Positions 34,955 through 45,893 of a DNA stretch of 64,000 nucleotides are shown piece by piece (the first letter of the stretch is position 1; the number at the start of each line of letters is the position of its first letter). This DNA is from Bipolaris cookei (lineage: Eukaryota; Ascomycota; Dothideomycetes; Pleosporales; Pleosporaceae). Under the pieces are notes generated by a model. It made no database searches. It saw only the letters and a list, made by a program, of their open reading frames with translations, and had not been told where the DNA came from. The translations under genes and the position numbers were made by a program. Where the stretch lies: contig NRSV01000034.1 of NCBI GenBank assembly GCA_002286855.1, positions 186,001 to 250,000 of the forward strand, written 5' to 3'.

Positions 34955-36127
34955 AATTGGAATAGAGGTGAAGTCGACGTCACAATTGGGGATAGAGGAG
35001 CAGGCAGAGGCTGTACGAGCAGCAGGGTTCAGGGATTTGTGTGTGTGCAGTTATTTTTTTTCCGGAAAAGCAAGCCGAGGCTGCATTACCATCAATGCCG
35101 AACGTATAGAGATGTTGTAGTACCTACGCGCTGCCCTGCTCCAAGCAAAGCCAGCAGAGAAGACAGATACAGATTCACCCGCGGCTCGGGACTCTGGGCT
35201 GAGCGCGCAACGTTTCTGTGTGCTTCGTATAGACTTGTTTTGTGGAGCGCGTGTCTTCAGCGTGGTGCAAAGACGACGGATTAGCCCATGTAAAGTGGTG
35301 GAGGAACCAGAGGCCCAGGCTCACGTCGCCCTGTTGCTACTACGGGCGGAGACGCGTCTACCCGCTCCCACGCTCCCACGCCCACCACTCCCGTCCATTC
35401 ACCAATCCACACCAGCTGCTAGGTATTGGCTACTATATTATTATCGAGATGCACTTTCGCTCTGCCAATCATAAGCTGCGGAGAGTTTTCTTCAGCCAGA
35501 CAATACCTGGCACGTCGATCCTAGGTGTAGGTCTGGCCAGCTGCTGTTTCACGACAAATCAGACCACACCAAGCTTTGGGCTTGCCTCCGTCCCGCACCT
35601 ATCTGACGAGCCAGCGTCGCCAATACCCCCTTGACGCCATCCGGGGCTTTTGGGTAGTAAAGGCTGGATAGCCTGGGGCCGCCTAGTAGTCTTCCGATGC
35701 ATCCCTGCATAAACTATCCTTATAGTTTGCCTAATCCTGTCCACGCGGCATACATTCCCCTCAACCCATGACTTTAGCAGCTTCACCAACCCTGTTGCCT
35801 CTTGCTTTTTCGCGGCACTTTGTTAATCAAAGAACTAATGCGGCACTTTCTGCACTACCTCTCGTCGTTTTCAATCTGGTCTGCGAACCGTTCCCTCTTC
35901 AGTCCGCTTCTCTCTCTCCTTCCCCTATCTATAAGTGACATGTAGCGTTTTCAGCTATTGTTTGGGTCGCGCCTGTTCGTGTCCCGTCACTTGTCTTAGC
36001 TTCGGGCGTACATTGCCCAACACATTCGCCTCTTCTTTCGATACGCATCTCTTTTTTTTTGCGCCCTGGCGATCAAACACCTCGGACGTGCCATTTTTTA
36101 TCTGTCCAGACTGCTAGTCACGGCATC
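34955..36127. other. Divergent intergenic region between DOC1 and rhodopsin-domain gene
   Basis: About 1.17 kb with both promoters; a pyrimidine-rich leader precedes 36128. No gene is supported. Confidence 0.6.
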
Positions 36128-37421
36128 ATGAATGAGCCGGCTCCTGGAGAAGTGTCACACCTGATGGTGCATACGTACAGGCTCATCATCGCCTTTTTCA
36201 TCCTCTCATGGATCTTCATATCCTTACGAGTCTACACTCGCACTGTAATCATTTCCAACTTCGGCTGGGACGACACCGCCATGGTATCAGCAGGAGTAGG
36301 TGCTGCCCCGATTTACTCATTATCGATTCTAACCTGAGAAGGCGATATTTACTGTATACTGTGGAACAATCATTTACATCTTCCACCATGGTGGCGGTAC
36401 TGTTATAGCTGACTTTGATCAATTGAACCGTCTGATGAAGGTACTTGCATTCCATCACCCTTCTACTGCTGCCTAGCTGACCATTATAGATTGCCACTGT
36501 TTCTGAATCCTCTTATGTCTTGACTATGATGCTCATTAAGATATCCCTTGCCATCTTCTTCGCCCGCATCGTAGTCAAGCGATGGCACCTGACGGTCATA
36601 TATGTGTTTATCACTCTCAGCATCATATCGTCAATCGCTACCTATCTCTACATCTTCCTTCGATGTGGCCCCGATCTGGATCAGTATCTTATCCGGGAAC
36701 TAATCCGAGACTGTACGCCTATTCAACTCGACATATTCATGGCCTACCAGCAAGGTACGACGAGCACCAACCCACTCATGGCCTGCAAGAAGCTAATATT
36801 AGTTCTTTAGCTGTATCCAATTCTATCACGGATATCGCCTTCCTTTTCATGCCGGTCCTGGTGCTTTGGAATTCCCCAATGGAGCGACGAGCCAAGATTT
36901 CAGTCGGCATCATCTTGGTAGTGGCCACACTGTAAGATCCTACAAGACCATATCCAAACTCAGTGCTGACATTTGACAGCGGCGCGGTATGCTCACTCAT
37001 ACGATTCAAATACATCAAGGGCGTGCTTAAAAATGGCGACTACTTCTACCAAGCCGTCCACATCTGTATGTGGAGTACCATCGAAGTGGGCACCTGCATC
37101 ATTGCCGGATGCACAGCCACACTAAGACCGCTGATGAAGATTGCCTTGATTCAAGTAACGCTTCCCCTTTCGCGACTTGGCTCTGGAGCACCGCCTACAT
37201 CCAGCACTCTGAAGAGCAGTAAGCAATCAAACCATCGCTCATCCCGTATGATACGCATTCCGGACAACGACCTAGAGTACGGAAACGCTGACCCCACGGG
37301 ATCAACCTCGCTGCTCCCCAAAATACCCGAGTTTGTTGAGCTGGTAGTACGCCCGGACCCTGTCATCCTCGCGCCTGCTGCGGACGGTACACAACCAAGG
37401 CTGGGTTCCATGTTCGGGTGA
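36128..37421 (+). CDS. Fungal rhodopsin-domain (PTH11/SAT4-like) integral membrane protein
   Basis: Five exons (36128-36295, 36342-36440, 36490-36754, 36811-36931, 36980-37421) keep frame and give 364 aa. Seven predicted membrane spans are seen. They begin with HTYRLIIAFFILSWIFISLRVYTR and the typical GWDDTAM motif after the first span. FTVYCGTIIYIFHHGGG, LTMMLIKISLAIFFARI and ITDIAFLFMPVLVLWN follow. The seventh span precedes a roughly 90-residue cytosolic tail rich in Ser and Pro. The family (fungal extracellular membrane/rhodopsin domain) includes Pth11-related receptors, but this protein lacks an N-terminal CFEM domain. Ligand and pathway are unknown. Intron phases fit so well that the model is reliable. 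Confidence 0.85.
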
Positions 37422-38274
37422 CTCGAATTGAGACTTGGGGAATCGCTGTAATTGTGCGACCGGCTTGAATAAAGTTTTGCTAGGCCAACAGACTGGACGG
37501 ATACAGGCGCATCCTTCCATATTCCGCGGAGTCTAGTGAGGATTGGGGTGAAGCTAAGCTCAACCATAATGCCGCATTAGGCAACGTCCAGACAATTAGC
37601 TTTGGCGATCAGTACGCCCGGTGCGCATGGCTCACTACCCTACGGATTTTCTGACATGTGCATGCGAGACATTCTTCGCACCACGTTTGCATTGTGCGAC
37701 TTGACGGCTTGCGGTACCGGTACTGACAGGTTGCCGTTATACTATCCTACAACACCGCTGTTCGTAGGCAGTACACTACGTACATACGTATACGCAATGA
37801 CCTCGAAGGTGCCTGACGTAAGGGATGCTATCATCGGTGTGCTCCTCTCTTTCAGCCTCAGGGCTCGGTTTCGCTTGGCTCTTTAGTCACGGACAAATAC
37901 CTGTGGTACCATCAATAAAACAGACATTAACTTATCCTCGGGGAAAAAAAAACCAATTGGATGAACCTTGGCTGCCCTCAAAGTCTACGACGACGCCATC
38001 TCCCTCGATGCCACGCCTTGGCGCGACATGGCAAGCGGTTTCCGACGCCTCGTGCCGAGCAAAGACAAGTCCTCCTGCAGATGAGACAAACTATATTTAC
38101 GAATTTTGCACATAACATCGGCCTCCCCCCAACCTTGTTTACGTACTCTAAAACCAGGGTTTTGGATTGCACCGCGCGGGCGTCTGTACCCGAGTTTTAT
38201 CGGACATGGCGAATTCCTTTAGAGTTTTTGCCACCCCGAAATTGGGAATTGGGGGAGTACGTAATCAAAAAGTA

Positions 38275-38295
38275 TTGTTATTATTATTATTATTC
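38275..38295. repeat. (ATT)n microsatellite
   Basis: Short (TTA)n run at the left border of the AT-rich stretch. Confidence 0.8.
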
Positions 38296-40552
38296 CATTA
38301 GAGTCTATATGCAGTCAGGGACTATGTAAGACTTTGGCCAAAGGCCGTTCTATGGGGTTTAATTACAATGAGGGGGTTTAGATATGTAGTGTGGCTATGA
38401 TGCGTCGGCCTTTGTCTAGTTAAGCAATCCTCCAGCGGGCTCTTTTAGGGGTGAAGAAAAAGTGCGACTATTTAATTTTAAAGAGTAACTCTCTCTCTAG
38501 TTTAGTAAGTGACTCTCGTTCAATGCGTAGTTTTAATGATAAATCAAAGAGTAAGTCGTATGTGTATAACGATGTTTATGATTGAGGAAACCTTTTTGTT
38601 TTTCTTTCTAATGTATGATGATGAATGTAGGATGGGATATGCCAGGAAAATTAGGGCTGCATTGGGAGCGTTATTTAGTAGTTAGCACCTGTATTATTTT
38701 TTGTTGCATGTATGTACAATACTTGTTTTAAGTCAATGAAGCATAAATTTATATCACATCTCGTCACCTTGTACCTACGGTCAACTACATCCTCAAATTT
38801 TCTCTTTCTATACACCCGCGTCTCGCGCATTCGAATATCTCTATCACACCTCCTCCCCTAATTTGAAAAACATGATCTTTAACCCTTCCTATCTTGCGCT
38901 ATCCCCATCCGCAACTCCCCTTTCTCCTTCGCCACCATAGAACGCATCCAGCCCCCAACACCTCCACCACGCTTTCAGCCCAACACCTCAATAAATATAC
39001 ACACACCGTGCACCTTAGCTTCGAAAATAATGTCGCTTAACCAATACCCGGATCGCCCGGGAAACTACATATCCCACGCTTCTCTTACTATTGAAAAACA
39101 GTGGAACCGAGCACTGCGTATTCTCCGTATTGGTCATAGCGAGTTCGCCATCGGGACTGCGCGTGGAACGGGGGAATGATGCAAATGATCTACGTGTTCT
39201 TTGTGTGCGTGCGTGCGGAAGTGAAGATAAGTATAAGGGAGGTAAATACATACAAAGTTATGTCGGGTAGTAATGTACCTAGATTTTTACATACATGCAT
39301 ATAGGGTTTAAGCTTATTCCTCGAGACGATTTTCGGTCCGTAGGTTCCGGCGTTGGGCGCGGCGATCTCTGAACCTTTGATCGGTGAGCTATGTGCATGG
39401 GTAGTCGAGGTTGATGGTTAAGGGGTGCGGTTTTGGGGAGAGGGATTGGGTAGGTAAATTTATTGGGAGGGTGGAGTGTGCACTATTGATATCTAGTAGC
39501 GAAATGGGGGTGGCGGGTAGGAGGCGTGATTAAGGGCTTGGTGGTATGGGGTAAGGTATCTTGGCGTTGGTTTGTTGGAATGGGGAGGGAAACTCTTGTT
39601 TATCTTTGATAGTGGTTTTGTGCGTATCTTTGTAGATTGACGTAATTTGCAAAGTAACCTTCTACGCTGATGATCAATCTGAGAAGCTTCGTGATAATCT
39701 GAGTTCGGGTCTTACGCTGAGTCCACAGTTTCTGATTTGCATAGCTCTACATCTGCTCCTTTTACTTCTTGCGTATCTGTTGTGTAAAGTTTATTACGGT
39801 TTTACAATTCAAATTTCTTTAGCCTGCTTAAATTGTTTCAACCTGCTAAACAAGATACCCTTGGATTGAATTTGCCCGTGTACCGAACTTCACCATGAAG
39901 CAAGACTTTGTCCATGGGCGCTCGATCGAGATAAATCTTTTCCGCTTTGTTCTTTTTCGTCATTTGGGTTCAGGGTCACATAACAAGTCTCGCCAAACAG
40001 AGCCGTAACAGAGCCATATCCTGTCGTTGACGGCTATGCGGCACTGCGAAATGCAGATCAGTATATTCTCTAACGTCAGGCAGCAGGCGCAAGTCTCAGA
40101 CAATCCATCTTTCGACATCCCTTATTCCCGCTGCTAATACCAAGATGCACGTGCAAAGTCTTGGGGACGGAAGTATGTTGTCTTGTGGGTGACTAATATT
40201 AAGCTTTGGATCGGCGTGTGACATGACGTCTTCTGTACCTCCATTAATAGCAAGCCCAGGGGTGCATCTTACCAGCTTTCTAGAGAGAATTTGAAATCTT
40301 AGCATGCGAATAAATCATGACATCATATAAGCCTTACTCATCAAATGAACATAACCAAGCAAGGGTATAATGATAGTCATCATGATGTTAAGTTTTAGCT
40401 AATTACTGAAGTGTAGGATTTGCTCGGAAATATGAACATGAGAAAGATTACAAATAAAAAGAGAAAAAACGTAAAGCCCCAAACTATTATTTCAATTGCT
40501 CCACACACAAGAAGTGCAAAAAACAAAGTCATATCACTAAGACAAAAAGAAC

Positions 40553-40639
40553 CGAAGCCCAAGGGGCTCGAACCCTCAACCTTTGGTGGACAGGCAAACA
40601 AGGCCGAAAACCAACGCGCTACCATTGCGCCAAGGCTCC
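40553..40639 (-). tRNA. tRNA-Arg(TCG), intron-containing
   Basis: The minus strand folds as a tRNA. The 7 bp acceptor stem GGAGCCT/GGGCTTC has discriminator G. The D arm is GCGC-AATGGTA-GCGC (A box TGGCGCAATGG). The anticodon stem is TTGGT/ACCAA, the variable loop AGGTT, and the T arm GAGGG-TTCGAGC-CCCTT (B box GGTTCGAGCCC). The anticodon loop is 22 nt, so a 15 nt intron after position 37 is inferred, leaving a 72 nt mature tRNA with anticodon TCG. The T5 tract just downstream on the minus strand (about 40545-40549) is a Pol III terminator. The isotype depends on intron placement and is less certain than the tRNA itself. Confidence 0.8.
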
Positions 40640-41112
40640 GATAGATGATTTGATAGGAAGTTACCAATTTATAAAATTCATAATGAGCAAAATTTACAAA
40701 ACTCACACCGTATAATGCCGCTCGACCATTGGGGGGTTATGGCATGAATTTGCTCAAATGTGGGGTGAAAGCTTGGCCGAGCCCCTCCACATGCGTCTCC
40801 ACCCTATGGATATCTATCGCTATCAGCAACACTGTGGATGCTATTATATCATCTCAGTTTTGTAGTGCAGGCAAGACACAGACTATGGATGGAAAAGGGA
40901 TGTATACGCTAAATGTATGCCATGACTACGAGCATTGTAATTGGATGTGTATTTCACGAATAATCTAATGAGCTATTGCGAGAATACAAGCCATGCTCCA
41001 TATGATGATGAAAGCTATCAAATTCTATTCGTACGCCAGACCATGCTATCGCTAATCGATAAGACAATTGCTATACATACCCAGTAGTCTCCAAGTCACA
41101 CGGCTGTTAGTC
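40640..41112. other. Intergenic, tRNA 5' flank
   Basis: About 470 bp between the tRNA gene and the next stop codon. No gene is seen. Confidence 0.55.
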
Positions 41113-41955
41113 TCAATTTCGGGGCTTCCTCCATAGCTCCTCTACATCGAGTTGCCGAGTTGACTTCACGCCGTTGTTTGGCTGTGAAGCAGAGTACTCA
41201 ATACCACAAGATCCGCGGTCCAGAGCAAGAGTATTCAAATCCCAATGTAGTTGCTCTTCCGGATCTGTAGCTAAACTCGTCCGGGTTCGGTTCTGAGCCT
41301 GGAGCGGACCAGGATCAGCTATCGAGGTATTGGACGCCATCAGGGATAGTGACAGAGAGTCGAGCTCGTTGGCAAATTCCATTTCCTCTTTACTGGCCTC
41401 CATGGCAGAGCAGATGTTACTTGGGCGTGTCTTGGCTTTGAGCTCCATCTCGTAGACTCGCTGGTCACGAGAAAAGTCTGCCTCCAACTGCCGATGTTCG
41501 GCATACCATTGATCGTACTGCTCCTGTGACATTTGCTCGATTGGTGGGTACAAGGCGTTGTGCTGCGCTTGTCGCTCTTCCCAGATCTTGGCAGCTTCTG
41601 CTTGGATGCACTCGTGGCAGATGAAGGCAGCCTCTACTGTGTTTCTGTAAGGTTCAACGCAGTTTGCACCGCAGTCTTCAACTAAATCTGTCCGGATACG
41701 ATGCGAACACAAGAGCTGATGGTAGAGACGGCCTTGACACGGTGCAAATCGTTTTGACCGTACATTATTGAATGTTGAGGCTGATGAGGAAGGTTGTGTG
41801 GAGGTGACAAAGGATGAGTTTGCGCCACCGCTCTCTGCACCCGGCGAACTGGTCCACCCCCATCTACACGCCATGACGAGGTTTGCATGAGATATGACAT
41901 CGTTTGAGACTTTGGAAGTCGGGGCAGACCGAAAAGCGCTACTTGAGAAATCCAT
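41113..41955 (-). CDS. Cys/His-motif protein, family member A
   Basis: An intronless open frame of 280 aa with no signal peptide or membrane span. The recognisable part is a putative metal-binding block at about residues 83-120: YHQLLCSHRIRTD, a C-x3-C (CGANC), then FICHECIQAEA. This gives an arrangement C-x-H-R ... C-x3-C ... F-x-C-x2-C. An alpha-helical, Glu/Gln-rich segment (KIWEERQAQHNALYPP; QYDQWYAEHRQLEADFSRD) follows, then a Ser/Leu-rich acidic part. The same block occurs at 45.2 kb (broken) and at 55.1 kb, so this is a small local family. I do not recognise it as a known domain. A role in zinc binding or protein interaction is inference from the spacing only. Confidence 0.65.
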   Translation of the reverse strand: MDFSSSAFRSAPTSKVSNDVISHANLVMACRWGWTSSPGAESGGANSSFVTSTQPSSSASTFNNVRSKRFAPCQGRLYHQLLCSHRIRTDLVEDCGANCVEPYRNTVEAAFICHECIQAEAAKIWEERQAQHNALYPPIEQMSQEQYDQWYAEHRQLEADFSRDQRVYEMELKAKTRPSNICSAMEASKEEMEFANELDSLSLSLMASNTSIADPGPLQAQNRTRTSLATDPEEQLHWDLNTLALDRGSCGIEYSASQPNNGVKSTRQLDVEELWRKPRN

Positions 41956-42713
41956 AGTGGGGACAGCTAAAGTCCAAGTTTGAGTTGAGGGTTGTCGATA
42001 TGGCAGTGCGTCAGCTGACGACGCGTGGTTGCCTTGGAAATGTCCAAATAAGCGAGAGGGTCCAAAAGCTAGGAGCAGTGTCTGCTACTGAGCAGACGAC
42101 AGATGAATGAATGGTCAAGGGCGCGGTGAGACAATTGATGTAGTATTTCGTATGGTCTCGTGAAAGCGCATCGTGTGTGCACAGGGCACTTGCAGTCGTG
42201 TACAACCCACGCTAACTACACCTATCGCAAAGGGCTGGTCGGTTGTTATCGCAATAGCTGTTGGGAGGCCAAAAGTGCATGTTACAATTGAGGCGGGCCG
42301 ATAGCGAAAGCGCGAATAGAAGCCCGATGAATGATGCGCTGCTAGGATGGAAGGTTGTGGACGAGTGAGAGGTGATGAGTCGCGACGCGCTGGGCCACAG
42401 TCGTGATGGCGCTAAGCTTTGCCCGGGCCGATGACGCTATAGAAGCTTCGAGTTTTGCCCTTGACACCACCCACTCACACTGGCGAGCTTTGCATGCAAC
42501 CAGACCACGACAAAGTATGCGACGTGAGTTGCACGAACAGTGACCTATGGAAATCCAGAAGGATTTTCTTCACCATCATGCGACTCGTTATCCGGTGCAG
42601 AGAAGGTCAGGAGGTGGCAAAGAAAAAGCAACAAGAGGACATAAATCACTTGATGCATATTACTAACTATCTCATGTGCCCCTGCTGTCCTTCAAACTGT
42701 TGATATCGTTATT
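41956..42713. other. Intergenic between family member A and the MFS gene
   Basis: About 760 bp. It should hold the promoter of member A (minus strand) and the 3' flank of the MFS gene. No other gene is seen. Confidence 0.55.
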
Positions 42714-44443
42714 CTAGACCAGGAATCTGAACCCACGCTCTTGCCCAGCACGCGGTGCGCTGCTGATTGCGCCCTCAACATGTTCTCCTCGATCAAGCCT
42801 TTTGTTGAGTCGTACGAGAATGATGCGCATAATGCCCGCCATGATAATCGCCAACGCAGCCGTCGCACAATCTACACTCAAGGGTATGGTCAATTTTGGC
42901 TGCCCCTTCTTTGGCTGTGGATACATGTAACTAGCATAAATCGAGCTCGAGTTGCTGACGGCGTTGATCAATGCTAGCGCCGCCGCTCTCTTAGCAGGCG
43001 GGCGCGGCAACGAGTTGGAAATCCAGGCCAATGCAACGACGTAGCCCGTATATACACCCGGTACCATAAGCATCATGGCGACGTATCGAAGTGCTGTTGT
43101 GTGAGTAGCAGCTGCCAGGATAAAGGCCACCACACCAACGCAGAGTGGGAGTACGACGTGGAGGAAGCGTTCGCCTGTACTGTCTGCGTGCCAGGCGTTG
43201 AGATAAGTTGTAATGACCGCAAGGAGGTAAGGCGGGGCTGTAAGTAACAGTGTTTCGATATTCGAGTATCCAAGGGTCTTCACCACAGTTGGGAAGAAGT
43301 TCGTTACCGACGCTGATGAGAGAATAGAGAGGAGCATGATTGTGAAGACCCAGGTCTTAACATCGAGCAAAGCAATTTTGAGGCCCTGGAAAAAGGTCTG
43401 CGACTCTGAAGATACCCAATCTTCTTCGCCGATGTCTTCTTCTAGTCGATAGACAGCAAGCTGACGTTCTTCATCGGTCAGCCACGACGTTGTGAGTGGG
43501 AAGTTTGGCAGTATCCAAAACGCCACAACGGCAATGCCGACAGTGATACCGCCCTGCAAAAAATTAGCATTTTTTTTTTAAATATTCTCTTGGCAACATT
43601 ACCTCTATGATGAAAACCCAGCGCCACGCTCGCAATCCATGCGTCCCATCCATGTTCTTTTTGATGCCCGATGTGATCAGCCCACCGAAGGTGCCTGATA
43701 TCAGAGACCCAGAATACAACACCGCAGTTCTGAACCCAAGCTCTTTCCTTGTATACCATTCACTGAGAAAGAACAGGCAGCCCGGGAAATATGCCGCCTC
43801 GACCACTCCAAGAAAGAAACGGCATGCAATGAGGCCGCCAAAATTTTGACATGCAGCTGTAGCTCCGGAGATAATACCCCAAACAACCATACAAGTCGGT
43901 AGGTAGAGTGCAGGCTTTCCAGTCTTATTAAGGAAGAGGTTAGAGGGAACTTGCATGAGAATATACCCGACAAAAAGGATGGAGATTATGGTCTGGACAA
44001 GGTAAGTATATGCTCCGCATATTTAAATGCAATCGAATGATACAGTCGTACCTGATACTGTACGCTAGAGAGGTTTAATTCTTCTTGGAGACCAGCCAGA
44101 CGTACAGCAGCGATATTGTTTCTGTCAAGGTAGTCTGACAAGATTAGTCACCATCTTAACTATCACATCACCTTGCGACTTAGTGTCAACTCCACTTACT
44201 CATGATGTACATCAGAATAGCCATGGGCATTAACCTTGTATCGATTTTCCTCCTCAGCTGCTTTTCGGCTATTTCTCGCTCCTCGGGGGTCATAGCAGCC
44301 ACCAGCGGTGGCGGCTGCAATTTCTGCCTCGACTCATCGTTGCTAGAACCTGCTTCAAGCATTATAGACTCAAATCGGTCCTCTGCGATTTGCGCTACAG
44401 AAAACTCCTTATCATAATCCGGGGCTGCATTCGTTATTGCCAT
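42714..44443 (-). CDS. MFS permease, Dal5/allantoate-type (anion:cation symporter family)
   Basis: Four exons (44200-44443, 44052-44134, 43603-43992, 42714-43553) join in frame to 518 aa. About 12 spans are seen. Signature sequences are MAILMYIMNYLDRNNI in the first span region, VGYILMQVPSNLFLNKTGKP, CRFFLGVVEAAYFPGCLFFL, SEWYTRKELGFRTAV and, in the second half, ATHTTALRYVAMMLMVPGVY. This layout is that of the fungal Dal5/Tna1/Vht1-like family, which imports carboxylates such as allantoate, ureidosuccinate, nicotinate or biotin. The substrate cannot be read from sequence. It lies 1.45 kb from the nitrilase on the same strand, so nitrogen or nitrile-derived acid uptake is a testable guess. Confidence 0.9.
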
Positions 44444-45183
44444 TATCTGCTCAAACAGCAGGTGTGTTCTCCAGCTGTGCTTCTTTGTGTAGTAAAGTGG
44501 AGGTGTGGTACCACCAATTCAACGGGAAAATGTGGTTGAACAAGCAAAGAGCGCAAGATAAGATATACCAAGCAACATTGCGTGGCCTCGAGCTAACTTA
44601 TGCTGAGCTTACTTGAACAGCGAAGCATTGGTGGTTAAGATAGCTGCAGGCCGTGTACAATCTCGTCTATCCGCACCGGGGTAATCGCCCGCGCGTGTCG
44701 TGTCGCAATGAGCCTTTGCCGGCATGCATACAGGAATAACGGCCCGCCGCTGGAGCCAGCGACTCAACAGCGTCCAGCGCGGATAATTATTGGCGCGACA
44801 ACCATGACAATGCAGCAGTATCATATGGCGTGGGCGATATATACACAAGACGGGTTAGTACAGTATGGCCAGCTGAGGAGGTTAATATCAGACTGCGGGG
44901 TGTTGATCAACCGAAAGTTTGGATATCCCAGATACTGGGACGATATGAATGGGCACAGCAAGGTGCATCCAAATGCTCCGTGACCCTTTATCAGATCTTG
45001 CTGTGCTGGGCTATTGTACGCAACTGGTTGTATGATTTTCTTCGGCTTTGCCGCTAAACTGGAACGAAGTTCTAGATCTTCCTTGAAATGTGCAGTCAAA
45101 GGCAAGATTGATACGAAGCTTCTTGGACTCTAAACTCACACCCAATGAAGACCCTAGTCCAGTGGTTGCTCTTTTCGCCCACA
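44444..45183. other. Intergenic, MFS promoter
   Basis: About 740 bp containing the MFS promoter; AT-rich patches, no gene recognised. Confidence 0.55.
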
Positions 45184-45670
45184 TCATACCGTGTCTACTA
45201 TGATTCCATCACTATTATCTGCCTTGCTCAATTGGTTTTGGGGGCGTAACGTCTCATCCTTCACTTTCAACTTGTAGCTACGTTTGACCGCCTTTTCAAA
45301 CTCTAAATCTTCCTTTGAACCCTCAACAAAGGGAACAAAACAAGAAGAATCGATAGAGTTCCACACCTCGTAGTTCCAGAAGTCATGTGTTTGCTTATCA
45401 CCCATATTCATACACTTGACATCTCCTTCTTTCGCATATTTTTCTTTCCGTACCTCGTATAGGTAGGACTGATATGCTTCATGACATTGTGGACAGAGAA
45501 ATCTCAGCTCACTCCGAGCATTCATGTTGACAACTTTACAGTTTGAAGCGCATTTTGAGGATGCGACCTGGTTGAAGGGGAGATAATTTTGACGATGTGC
45601 CACAGACGAGCTGGTGAACTAGCGTTCCCGCATAGGGTTGAATTCGCTTTGTAATGAAACCAGGAGACAT
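45184..45670 (-). pseudogene. Cys/His-motif protein, family member B (frameshifted)
   Basis: Two overlapping minus-strand frames cover one family-like protein. The first starts at an ATG at 45670 (MSPGFITKRIQPYAGTLVHQ) and reaches LVCG at about 45599, then runs to a stop. The second frame has no ATG and continues with HRQNYLPFNQVASSKCASNC and FLCPQCHEAY, ending at 45184. Together they match the block of member A (HQL-x-C-x-H-R ... C-x3-C ... F-x-C-x2-C). The break sits exactly inside the C-x-H-R motif, at GGCACAT, and is a one-base shift. Assembly error or a real inactivating indel are both possible. The open second frame is 139 codons long, which favours recent inactivation. Confidence 0.6.
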
Positions 45671-45893
45671 ATTTGGGGTTTTAAGTCGAAGTTCAAGAGT
45701 CGACTTTGATGCGAAGACTCGGTTGCCGACTTTTGTGAGTAGGTGCTACATGAGAGATCAGGTATTTATAACCTATGCGTTACATTGATAAAAATCATGA
45801 AGACTATGCTAGACTCTATTCATACAAAGAAGACATTTAAAAATGAACTTTTGATACCCCGTTTCTTTTTTATAAATACATCTCCTATTTTTT

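Larger units (their letters stand above)
37422..41112. other. AT-rich gene-poor region with one tRNA gene
   Basis: 3.7 kb without a supported protein gene. From about 38270 the sequence becomes AT-rich, with an ATT microsatellite at 38275-38295 and many short frames with no domain. The only gene I can support is the tRNA at 40553-40639. The composition shift suggests decayed repeats, but no terminal repeats or transposase fragments were found. Confidence 0.55.
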
